Notes: generated by a model from the letters alone, not told the origin. DNA of 5,575 nucleotides from Desulfobacterales bacterium (GCA_030629475.1 DAOVOU010000163.1:1-5575), one strand, 5' to 3'. Shown: positions 1 through 5,575, counted from the stretch's first letter. Numbers and translations are program-made.

Positions 1-218
1 CCAGCCGGGAGAAACAGGGTCCGGACATGGGGGCCGTAAACCCTTCTGGCTTCCAACATATCTTCCTTGATATCATTGACCGGCCGGGCGCGGTACCCGG
101 GTCCGTTCTTATATACCATGCAGAATTTGCATCGGTTATGAGGGCACCCGATCGTGGCCTGGATCAGCAAAGAATCGGCCTCACTGGGTGGACGATATAT
201 CGGACCTTCATAGCGCAT
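1..218 (-). CDS. Radical SAM protein, N-terminal fragment (truncated by window edge)
   Basis: The minus strand reads open from an ATG at 218-216 to the window edge, giving 72 complete codons. The product starts MRYEGPIYRPPSEADSLLIQ and continues with a cysteine cluster C25-x4-C30-x2-C33 (CPHNRCKFC), then an acidic/basic helix and a strand ending VRTLFLPA. The cluster near the N terminus, with an aromatic residue before the last cysteine, is the [4Fe-4S]/S-adenosylmethionine site of radical SAM enzymes. The spacing is x4-x2 rather than the usual x3-x2. From memory, this spacing and the YRPPSEA opening are typical of a widespread, poorly characterised radical SAM family (COG1032-like). The substrate is unknown. 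The start is supported by a strong AGAGGGG ribosome binding site 5 nt upstream. The gene is divergent from ispG, so it is probably a separate transcription unit. The C-terminal two thirds or more lies outside the window. Confidence 0.88.
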   Translation of the reverse strand, partial: MRYEGPIYRPPSEADSLLIQATIGCPHNRCKFCMVYKNGPGYRARPVNDIKEDMLEARRVYGPHVRTLFLPA

Positions 219-222
219 AAGC

Positions 223-230
223 ACCCCTCT
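223..230 (-). promoter_or_regulatory. Ribosome binding site of the radical SAM gene
   Basis: On the minus strand, AGAGGGGT lies about 5 nt before the ATG at 218-216. It is a strong Shine-Dalgarno match and favours this start over an in-frame GTG two codons upstream, which would overlap the site. Confidence 0.7.
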
Positions 231-262
231 ATTTTCCTTGAAGAAAAAACAGGATTTTGCTA

Positions 263-290
263 ATTTTACAAAAAAATGGTTATGGGGTAA
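263..290 (-). promoter_or_regulatory. Possible promoter for the divergent radical SAM gene
   Basis: On the minus strand, TTACCC (positions 290-285) and TAAAAT (268-263) are separated by 16 nt and stand upstream of the radical SAM ribosome binding site. The -10 matches the sigma-70 consensus at 5 of 6 positions, but the -35 is poor. The region is A/T rich, so chance matches are likely. Confidence 0.25.
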
Positions 291-320
291 CCGCAATCCG
301 CATTCTGCATTCCGAAATAC
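286..320. repeat. Short degenerate 7-bp repeat run upstream of ispG
   Basis: The sequence falls into consecutive 7-bp units: GGTAACC, GCAATCC, GCATTCT, GCATTCC, GAAATAC. The three central units (293-313) are clear variants of GCAWTCC, and the outer two are weak. It has the same 7-bp period as the larger arrays between proS and rel, but a different unit sequence. It ends next to the TATAAT hexamer and the ispG start codon. No protein is encoded here. Confidence 0.5.
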
Positions 321-326
321 TATAAT
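321..326 (+). promoter_or_regulatory. Perfect -10-like hexamer directly before the ispG start
   Basis: TATAAT matches the sigma-70 -10 consensus exactly but ends only 3 nt before the ispG ATG. If used, transcription would begin at or just inside the start codon, giving a leaderless message. No good -35 is visible at 16-18 nt spacing; the best is TCCGCA at 297-302, with 3 of 6 matches. It could equally be a chance A/T match. Confidence 0.35.
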
Positions 327-329
327 ACC

Positions 330-1406
330 ATGTCTATCGTTGCAAGACGCAAAAAGACCAGACAGATATCGATTGGCGGGGTCAAAATCGGTGGTGGCGC
401 GCCAATTACCGTCCAGTCCATGACCAATACCTTCACCCACGATGTTGGTGCCACGGTGGCACAGATTCACCGCCTGGAGGCCGTGGGCTGCGAGCTTGTC
501 CGCGTAGCAGTACCGGATCAGGCAGCCGCAGAGGCAATCACATCCATCAAGAAAGAGATCTCCATCCCCCTGATCGCCGATATTCATTTCGACTACCGAT
601 TGGCCATGGCAGCAATCAAGGCGGGCGCAGACGGCCTGCGCATCAATCCGGGCAATATCGGGGCGGCCAGGAAGGTGGAGGCCGTTGCCAAAGAAGCCAT
701 GGAGCAAGGCATTCCTATCCGCGTGGGGGTCAACGCAGGTTCACTTGAAAAAGACCTCCTCAAGAAACACGGCGGAGTCACTCCTCAGGCCATGGTGGAG
801 AGCGCCTTAAGGCACGTGGAGTTGCTCAGATCGTTTGGTTTTCACGACATCAAGGTCTCCATCAAGGCATCGGACGTGCTGAGAACCGTGGAAGCCTACC
901 GGTTGCTTTCTTCTGAGACGGACCTCCCTCTCCATGTGGGTGTTACCGAAGCGGGCAGCCTGTTCCCAGGCACTGTTAAGTCCGCCCTGGGTATTGGTAT
1001 CCTCCTTGCCGAGGGGATTGGTGACACCATCCGGGTCTCCCTTACCCGGGACCCTGTGGATGAGGTCCGGGTGGGCTATGAGATATTAAAGGCATTGAAG
1101 ATCCGTCAGCGTGGTCCGGAAATCGTTTCATGTCCCACGTGCGGCCGGTGTGAGATTGACCTGGTTGAGATTGTTGAGCGCGTGGAATCGGCCCTGCTTA
1201 CCATGACTACCCCTGTTCAGCTTGCCATCATGGGATGCGTGGTGAACGGACCAGGGGAGGCACGGGAGGCTGACATCGGGATCGCAGGCGGCAAAGGTCA
1301 CGGGGTTCTTTTCAAAAAGGGAAAAGTCATTCGCAAAGTGCCGGAGGACAAGCTGGTTGAGGTTCTGCTGAAAGAGGTTGAGAAATACAAAATTATTGGG
1401 GATTGA
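330..1406 (+). CDS. ispG: 4-hydroxy-3-methylbut-2-en-1-yl diphosphate synthase (IspG/GcpE)
   Basis: The 358-residue product is a complete short-form bacterial IspG (E. coli IspG is about 372 residues), without the large central insertion of plant, Chlamydia and Bacteroidetes enzymes. It is cytoplasmic and reduces 2-C-methyl-D-erythritol 2,4-cyclodiphosphate to HMBPP, the penultimate step of the MEP isoprenoid pathway, with electrons from ferredoxin or flavodoxin. The N-terminal TIM barrel is marked by the substrate-binding region VQSMTNT (28-34), LIADIHFDYR (81-90) and LRINPGNIG (103-111). The C-terminal reductase-like domain carries the [4Fe-4S] ligands C268 and C271 (CPTC) and C303, plus the ligand/catalytic E310 in GCVVNGPGE. 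The start is forced: an in-frame TAA lies at 288-290 and no other ATG, GTG or TTG occurs before Met31, yet no Shine-Dalgarno sequence precedes it. proS follows after 9 nt, so the two are very likely co-transcribed. Confidence 0.97.
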   Translation: MSIVARRKKTRQISIGGVKIGGGAPITVQSMTNTFTHDVGATVAQIHRLEAVGCELVRVAVPDQAAAEAITSIKKEISIPLIADIHFDYRLAMAAIKAGADGLRINPGNIGAARKVEAVAKEAMEQGIPIRVGVNAGSLEKDLLKKHGGVTPQAMVESALRHVELLRSFGFHDIKVSIKASDVLRTVEAYRLLSSETDLPLHVGVTEAGSLFPGTVKSALGIGILLAEGIGDTIRVSLTRDPVDEVRVGYEILKALKIRQRGPEIVSCPTCGRCEIDLVEIVERVESALLTMTTPVQLAIMGCVVNGPGEAREADIGIAGGKGHGVLFKKGKVIRKVPEDKLVEVLLKEVEKYKIIGD

Positions 1407-1411
1407 GGGAG
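1405..1411 (+). promoter_or_regulatory. Ribosome binding site of proS, overlapping the ispG stop
   Basis: GAGGGAG begins inside the ispG TGA stop codon and ends 4 nt before the proS ATG. The overlap suggests coupled translation of the two genes. Confidence 0.65.
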
Positions 1412-1415
1412 CAAT

Positions 1416-2936
1416 ATGGGAAAACAGGCAAAGACTGCCATAACGCCAACGCGAAGCCAGGACTACCCGGAATGGTATCAGCAGGTGGTGAAGGCATCTG
1501 ATCTGGCTGAAAATTCACCAGTGCGGGGATGCATGGTCATTAAGCCGTGGGGCTATGCCATTTGGGAAAACATCAGGGGCGTATTGGATGGCATGTTCAA
1601 GGAGACAGGGGTAAAGAATGCCTATTTCCCCCTGTTTATTCCGAAGCGGTTTCTTGAAAAAGAAGCAGAACATGTGGAGGGCTTTGCCAAGGAATGTGCC
1701 GTGGTCACCCATCACCGTTTGGAAGAAGGCGAAGATGGGAGCCTTGTTCCTGCAGGGCCGTTAGAGGAGCCTCTGGTGGTGAGGCCAACATCCGAGACGA
1801 TCATAGGAGAGTCTTTTTCAAGGTGGGTGAGCAGCTACCGGGATTTGCCCCTGCTCATCAACCAGTGGTGTAATGTGGTCAGGTGGGAAATGAGGACACG
1901 TATTTTTTTGAGAACGAGTGAGTTCCTCTGGCAAGAAGGGCACACGGCTCATGGCAGTGCAAACGAGGCTATGGAGAGAACCCTTCAGATGCTTGATATC
2001 TATGCGAAGCTTGCAGAAAGCTATTTTGCCATCCCGGTAATCAAGGGCGAAAAGACGGCCTCTGAGCGGTTCCCGGGGGCGGTCAACACCTATACAGTGG
2101 AGGCCATGATGCAGGATCGAAAGGCATTGCAGGCCGGGACTTCCCACTTTCTGGGACAAAATTTTGCAAGGGCCTCTGAGATCAAATACCAGTCTGCGCA
2201 GAAAAAGGAAGAGTATGCATGGACCACATCGTGGGGTGTTTCTACACGTCTGATCGGCGCGATCATCATGACTCACGGCGATGACAACGGGTTGGTACTT
2301 CCACCCATGATAGCATCATCTCACGTGGCCTTAATGCCCATCATTAAGAAAGCCGGCGACAGAAGCACGGTCATGGACTTTACCCACACCCTTGCCACGG
2401 AGCTAAGAGGGCAACATTACCATGATCGTAAGATCGAAGTTGAAATCGATGACAGGGAGACGGGCGGAGGCAGAGTGTGGGACTGGATCAAGAAAGGGAT
2501 ACCGCTCCGTGTGGAGATAGGCCCGAGGGATATTGCCCGGAACTCGGTCTTTGTGGGTCGAAGAGACAGGGGGCCGAGAGAAAAGGAATCGATCCTACGT
2601 GATCAGTTTATCAAAACCATTTCTCCGATGTTAGATGAGATGCAAAAGAACCTCTTTGATCGGGCCTTGCAGTTCAGGGAAGAAAACACCACACAGATTG
2701 ATTCCAAAAAGGATTTTTTTGCCTTTTTCACACCCCAGAACCCGGAAAGACCCGATATCCACGGAGGCTTTGCCCTTGCCCACTGGTGTGGAAATCAAAT
2801 ATGTGAAGAAAAGATCAAGAGAGACCTGAGTGTGACGATTCGCTGCATTCCCTCGGATGCTGAAAACGAGACCGGAAAATGTATCGCTTGCGGGGATAGG
2901 AGCCCCCGCCGCGTGGTTTTTGCCAAGGCGTATTAG
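1416..2936 (+). CDS. proS: Prolyl-tRNA synthetase, archaeal/eukaryotic type
   Basis: The 506-residue class II aminoacyl-tRNA synthetase attaches proline to tRNA-Pro in the cytoplasm. Visible elements in order: the motif 1 region YFPLFIP (70-76); the proline-binding loop VVRPTSET (121-128); motif 2, RWEMRT (156-161) through LWQEGHTAH (171-179); GTSHFLGQNF (241-250); motif 3, TRLIGAIIMTHGDDNG (277-292); and an anticodon-binding domain from about 300 to 410. The C-terminal domain has a probable zinc site, C458-x4-C463 with C489-x2-C492, and the chain ends in tyrosine. Length, zinc domain and terminal Tyr identify the archaeal/eukaryotic family (proS_fam_I). The ~180-residue INS editing domain of the usual ~570-residue bacterial enzyme is absent between motifs 2 and 3. 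It is translated 9 nt after ispG. Lacking INS, the cell would need a separate YbaK/ProXp-type deacylase to remove mischarged alanine or cysteine; none is in this window. Confidence 0.96.
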   Translation: MGKQAKTAITPTRSQDYPEWYQQVVKASDLAENSPVRGCMVIKPWGYAIWENIRGVLDGMFKETGVKNAYFPLFIPKRFLEKEAEHVEGFAKECAVVTHHRLEEGEDGSLVPAGPLEEPLVVRPTSETIIGESFSRWVSSYRDLPLLINQWCNVVRWEMRTRIFLRTSEFLWQEGHTAHGSANEAMERTLQMLDIYAKLAESYFAIPVIKGEKTASERFPGAVNTYTVEAMMQDRKALQAGTSHFLGQNFARASEIKYQSAQKKEEYAWTTSWGVSTRLIGAIIMTHGDDNGLVLPPMIASSHVALMPIIKKAGDRSTVMDFTHTLATELRGQHYHDRKIEVEIDDRETGGGRVWDWIKKGIPLRVEIGPRDIARNSVFVGRRDRGPREKESILRDQFIKTISPMLDEMQKNLFDRALQFREENTTQIDSKKDFFAFFTPQNPERPDIHGGFALAHWCGNQICEEKIKRDLSVTIRCIPSDAENETGKCIACGDRSPRRVVFAKAY

Positions 2937-3009
2937 TGCCATGGTTGTAAGATTCGTGTTTTCCCTGGGAGATTATTCCCGTGATTGCCATTCAGGTACT
3001 ATACAATCC

Positions 3010-3041
3010 GATACTGGATACTGGATACTTGATGCTGGATG
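3010..3041. repeat. Heptamer repeat array, left (inverted) arm
   Basis: There are four consecutive 7-bp units (GATACTG twice, GATACTT, GATGCTG) plus GATG. They are the reverse complement of the CAGTATC/GAGCATC units at 3118-3201. Positions 3009-3023 pair perfectly (15 bp) with 3167-3181. The array begins about 70 nt after the proS stop. Confidence 0.85.
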
Positions 3042-3056
3042 TTTTCAAATTAGTAT
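3029..3056 (+). promoter_or_regulatory. Weak candidate promoter for rel
   Basis: TTGATG (3029-3034) and TAGTAT (3051-3056) are 16 nt apart, each matching the sigma-70 consensus at 4 of 6 positions. It is the best pair I found in the proS-rel gap. The -35 lies inside the left repeat arm, so the match may be accidental. rel could instead be read through from ispG-proS, since no convincing terminator is visible. Confidence 0.2.
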
Positions 3057-3117
3057 ATGGACGAAACAAACAGCTTGGGAGATTCTTAGATTCCCATAAC
3101 TTGTTCTATTACTTCTT

Positions 3118-3201
3118 GCTCATCCGGTATCTACTATCCAGTATCGAGCATCCAGTATCCAAAATCCAGTATCCAGTATCGAGCATCCAGTATCCAGACT
3201 T
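3118..3201. repeat. Heptamer repeat array, right arm, ending at the rel start codon
   Basis: There are twelve consecutive 7-bp units: CAGTATC occurs five times and GAGCATC twice, with single variants GCTCATC, CGGTATC, TACTATC, CAAAATC and CAGACTT. A 27-bp segment is repeated perfectly at 3135-3161 and 3170-3196, five units apart. That points to growth by duplication of blocks of units. The array is in opposite orientation to the 3010-3041 arm. Its last degenerate unit abuts the rel ATG, leaving no room for a Shine-Dalgarno sequence. The 265-nt gap 2937-3201 holds nothing else I can identify apart from these arrays and weak short hairpins. The repeat-derived reading frame (…PVSSIQYP…) is not a credible gene. 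Confidence 0.9.
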
Positions 3202-5346
3202 ATGATTCGAATCACTGACATCTTAGACCGTATCAGTGCCTACAACTCCGAGGCAGACCTGGAGCTCGTGGAAAGGGCGTATGTTTATTCCGCGCGCATC
3301 CACGAAGGGCAGGTGCGGCTTTCCGGAGAGCCTTACCTCTCTCACCCGCTGGAGGTCGCCGGGTTGTTGACCGAGTTGCAGTTGGACCCCGTCAGTGTCG
3401 CAGCCGGCCTTCTGCACGATACCCTGGAAGACACTAAAGCAACCACGGAAGACTTAACCCGGTTGTTTGGTGAACCGGTGACCCACATTGTGAAGGGCGT
3501 GACAAAGTTGAGTGGCCTGGCATTTCGGAGTTCCGAGGCCCGTCAGGCCGAAAGCATCCGAAAGATGATTCTTGCCATGGCCGATGACATACGCGTTATC
3601 CTGATCAAACTGTGCGATCGGCTCCACAACATGCGTACCCTTCAGTTCCAAACCGAAAAGAAGCAAATCAATATAGCCCAGGAAACCCTTGACATTTACG
3701 CCCCCCTTGCAAGTCGCCTTGGCATACATTGGATCAAGACGGAGCTGGAAGATATCGCGTTCATATATCTTTTTCCGGAGCAATACCGTGAGATCGCCAA
3801 CCACGTGGCAAAGAAAAAAGACGAGCAACAAGAGTATATCAATACCATAAGAGAGATTATTGAGGCGAAGATGGCGGAAGCCAACCTTCCCTGTAAGGTC
3901 CAGGGCCGCCACAAAAATTTCTACGGCATCTATCAGAAGATGATCAACCAAAACGTGGATTTTGAGGAGGTGTACGACATCCTCGCCTTTCGTATTATCC
4001 TGGAAACGATCCCACAGTGCTACCAGGCTATCGGGATCATCCATTCAATATGGAAGCCCATACCCAAACGTTTCAAGGACTTCATTGGTATCCCCAAGCC
4101 CAATATGTACCAGTCCCTCCACAGCACGGTGATCGGGCCTTTTGGGGAGCGGGTGGAGATTCAGATCCGCACCAAGGAGATGGATCATGTAGCCAGAGAC
4201 GGCATTGCAGCCCACTGGCAATACAAGGAGAAAAACGGCTTTGATCAAAAGACTGGGGCTGCTTTTGCCTGGCTCAGGAAACTGGTGGAGGAGCAGAAAG
4301 ACATCAAGGACCCTGACGAATTCATGGAAAGCGTCCGGATCGAGCTTTTTCCTGACGAGGTGTATGTATTCTCACCACGGGGCGACGTGTTGGCCCTCCC
4401 CAAAGGGGCCACTCCTGTGGATTTCGCATATGCCATCCATACTGAGGTGGGATACCAGTGTACAGGGGCCAAGGTGGATGGCCGAATGGTTCCCTTAAAG
4501 TATGAGCTGAAGACCGGCCAAAGGGTCGAAATTATCACATCGCCCAATCACCGGCCCAGCAAAGACTGGCTGAATTTTGTCAAGACAGCCAAGGCCCGAT
4601 CCCGGCTGCGCCAGTTCATCAAAACGGAGGAACGGAAACTGAGCCTGGCACTGGGACGTGAGATGTGCGAGAAGGTCCTGCGCAAGTACCATGTAAGTCT
4701 GAATAAGTATCTGACATCAGGTGAAATCGAAAAAGCAGTCCATGAGCTTGGCTACAAGACTGCCGATGACCTGATTGCAGGCGTGGGATACGGTAAGGTG
4801 ACCCCTCAGCAGGTAGCCCGGTATTTGCTCCCAAGAGCTGAAATCGAAGACGAAAAAGAGACCGTCGTCACCAGGCTAAAGCAGCGTATTCGTGGAAGAA
4901 AAGCAAAGTCAGGCATACTGGTGAGAGGTCTGGACGACATACTGGTTCGCTTTGGCAATTGCTGCAATCCCTTGCCGGGTGATCCTGTGGTTGGATATAT
5001 CACCCGAGGTCAGGGGATCACGGTTCACCGCACCAGTTGCCTCCATGCTCTAAGTATGGATTCCGAGCGGCGGATCGAATTGGAATGGGCGCCAGAGACT
5101 GAAGAGTCCTATCCGGTGAGAATTCATGTACTGTGTCAGGACAGGATGGGCCTTTTAGCCAATATTACTGCGGCCATAAGCCAGGGTGAGGCCAATATTC
5201 TGGATGCCAGCGTCAGCACCCGGGCAGACAAGCGGGCGGATTGTTATTTTACGATCTCCGTGTCAGGCGCCGACCACCTGGAAAACGTGATCAAATCCGT
5301 GAAAAAGATCAGGCACGTTATAACAGCGAGTCGCCTTGCCGCCTAG
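3202..5346 (+). CDS. rel: Bifunctional (p)ppGpp synthetase/hydrolase (RelA/SpoT family, Rel)
   Basis: The 714-residue, full-length RSH protein makes and degrades (p)ppGpp, the stringent-response alarmone, in contact with ribosomes. The N-terminal HD hydrolase domain has H48, H72-D73 (LLHDTLEDT) and D139 (CDRLHNMRTL) intact. The synthetase domain has RHKNFYGIYQKM (236-247), D259, Y303 in the nucleotide-binding region NMYQSLHST, and E319. The synthetase loop reads R290-F-K-D293, the RXKD signature of bifunctional Rel/SpoT rather than the EXDD of monofunctional RelA. A TGS domain (about 385-447), a helical region, a conserved-cysteine domain (C587-C588, H609, C613) and a C-terminal ACT domain (638-710) follow. 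Both catalytic centres look active. The ATG is chosen because MIRITDILD matches the usual N terminus of the family and no ATG, GTG or TTG lies in frame upstream before the TAA at 3097-3099. No Shine-Dalgarno sequence precedes it. It is convergent with rpmB. Confidence 0.96.
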   Translation: MIRITDILDRISAYNSEADLELVERAYVYSARIHEGQVRLSGEPYLSHPLEVAGLLTELQLDPVSVAAGLLHDTLEDTKATTEDLTRLFGEPVTHIVKGVTKLSGLAFRSSEARQAESIRKMILAMADDIRVILIKLCDRLHNMRTLQFQTEKKQINIAQETLDIYAPLASRLGIHWIKTELEDIAFIYLFPEQYREIANHVAKKKDEQQEYINTIREIIEAKMAEANLPCKVQGRHKNFYGIYQKMINQNVDFEEVYDILAFRIILETIPQCYQAIGIIHSIWKPIPKRFKDFIGIPKPNMYQSLHSTVIGPFGERVEIQIRTKEMDHVARDGIAAHWQYKEKNGFDQKTGAAFAWLRKLVEEQKDIKDPDEFMESVRIELFPDEVYVFSPRGDVLALPKGATPVDFAYAIHTEVGYQCTGAKVDGRMVPLKYELKTGQRVEIITSPNHRPSKDWLNFVKTAKARSRLRQFIKTEERKLSLALGREMCEKVLRKYHVSLNKYLTSGEIEKAVHELGYKTADDLIAGVGYGKVTPQQVARYLLPRAEIEDEKETVVTRLKQRIRGRKAKSGILVRGLDDILVRFGNCCNPLPGDPVVGYITRGQGITVHRTSCLHALSMDSERRIELEWAPETEESYPVRIHVLCQDRMGLLANITAAISQGEANILDASVSTRADKRADCYFTISVSGADHLENVIKSVKKIRHVITASRLAA

Positions 5347-5348
5347 GC
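5341..5348. other. Shared stop-codon palindrome between convergent rel and rpmB
   Basis: The 8-bp palindrome GCCTAGGC contains the rel TAG stop (5344-5346, plus strand) and the rpmB TAG stop (5345-5343, minus strand). The coding regions overlap tail to tail by 4 nt. There is no intergenic space for a conventional bidirectional terminator. Confidence 0.9.
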
Positions 5349-5534
5349 TGGTTTTTCCACCAGACCGGAGCGCAGGCACCGCGTGCATACCTTGATTCGC
5401 TTGACACGGCCATTCCGGACAGCACGAACCTGCTGCAAATTAGGATAAAAGCGTCGCTTTGTGAGATTGTGGGCATGGCTCACATTATTGCCGCTCATAG
5501 GTTTCTTTCCGCATATTTCACATACTCTTGCCAT
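5343..5534 (-). CDS. rpmB: 50S ribosomal protein L28, zinc-ribbon form
   Basis: The 63-residue product is a complete L28 (bL28), a small, basic protein of the large ribosomal subunit. The family signature SGNNVSHAHNLTKRRFYPNL (14-33) is plain. Two CxxC pairs, C5-x2-C8 (VCEICGK) and C50-x2-C53 (VCTRC), form the probable zinc site of the cysteine-containing (C+) L28 class. In some bacteria such ribosomal proteins have zinc-free paralogues used under zinc limitation; none is seen here. The start is supported by AGGAG 8-9 nt upstream. It is transcribed toward rel and shares its stop-codon palindrome with rel. Whatever lies upstream of it is outside the window. Confidence 0.96.
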   Translation of the reverse strand: MARVCEICGKKPMSGNNVSHAHNLTKRRFYPNLQQVRAVRNGRVKRIKVCTRCLRSGLVEKPA

Positions 5535-5543
5535 ATTCTTGCA

Positions 5544-5549
5544 CTCCTC
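5544..5549 (-). promoter_or_regulatory. Ribosome binding site of rpmB
   Basis: On the minus strand, GAGGAG(T) lies about 8-9 nt before the ATG at 5534-5532, a near-perfect Shine-Dalgarno sequence. It contrasts with the missing sites before ispG and rel. The remaining bases to 5575 are upstream sequence with no promoter I can call. Confidence 0.75.
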
Positions 5550-5575
5550 TAAAGAATTGAACGTTTCGGAATTTC

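Noticed and set aside
27..263. 78-codon open frame on the plus strand at the left edge
   Set aside because: It is the complement of the radical SAM gene, whose minus-strand frame contains a clear conserved cysteine motif.
1818..2276. 152-codon open frame on the minus strand inside proS
   Set aside because: It is antisense to the catalytic core motifs of ProRS, is rich in scattered Cys/His/Pro typical of shadow frames, and shows no family resemblance.
2961..2982. Possible rho-independent terminator after proS
   Set aside because: The stem GGGA/TCCC is only 4 bp with a 6-nt loop and no T-run follows.
3118..3201. CRISPR-like array
   Set aside because: The units are 7 bp, contiguous and without unique spacers, and no cas genes are present.
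2981..3205. Open frame of 74 codons ending in a repetitive PVSSIQYP-type tail
   Set aside because: The protein-level repeat is just the 7-bp DNA repeat read three units at a time (21 bp = 7 residues). There is no ribosome binding site and no family resemblance, and it overlaps the rel start.
3454..4044. 196-codon open frame on the minus strand inside rel
   Set aside because: It lies entirely antisense to the conserved HD/synthetase coding sequence, with no recognisable domain. Long shadow frames are common opposite GC-rich third positions.
5241..5552. 103-codon plus-strand open frame across the rel end and rpmB
   Set aside because: It is a shadow of the rel C terminus and antisense to rpmB, with no ribosome binding site or recognisable domain.

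Overview
This is an ordinary chromosomal housekeeping stretch from a Gram-negative-like bacterium. It most resembles the Desulfobacterota (the old Deltaproteobacteria: Desulfobacterales or Syntrophobacterales relatives). That placement is an inference from the protein sequences, the moderate GC content, the ispG-proS gene pair and the style of short heptamer repeats between genes. I see no phage, transposon, CRISPR array, defence locus, tRNA or rRNA, and no unknown multi-gene system.

Layout. Positions 1-218 (minus strand) hold the N-terminal 72 codons of a radical SAM protein that runs off the left edge. Positions 219-329 are a short divergent control region that ends in a heptamer-periodic stretch and a perfect TATAAT, which lies only 3 nt before the ispG start codon. 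Positions 330-1406 are ispG (HMBPP synthase, MEP isoprenoid pathway). Nine bases later comes proS (1416-2936), a prolyl-tRNA synthetase of the archaeal/eukaryotic type. Positions 2937-3201 form a 265-nt non-coding gap made largely of degenerate 7-bp repeats: four units in one orientation, about 107 nt of spacer, then twelve units in the opposite orientation running exactly up to the next ATG. Positions 3202-5346 are a full-length bifunctional RelA/SpoT (Rel) ppGpp synthetase/hydrolase. Positions 5343-5534 (minus strand) are rpmB (ribosomal protein L28), convergent with rel and sharing a CTAG that supplies both stop codons. The last 41 bases are the upstream region of rpmB with its ribosome binding site.

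How the genes relate. ispG and proS are almost certainly one operon. Rel senses uncharged tRNA on the ribosome, so its position after a tRNA-charging enzyme and beside a ribosomal protein gene is coherent, although nothing in the sequence proves co-regulation. The points worth a second look are the archaeal-type ProRS in an ispG operon, the inverted heptamer arrays, the absence of a Shine-Dalgarno sequence before ispG and rel (both directly preceded by heptamer-periodic DNA), and the zero-gap convergent rel/rpmB ends.
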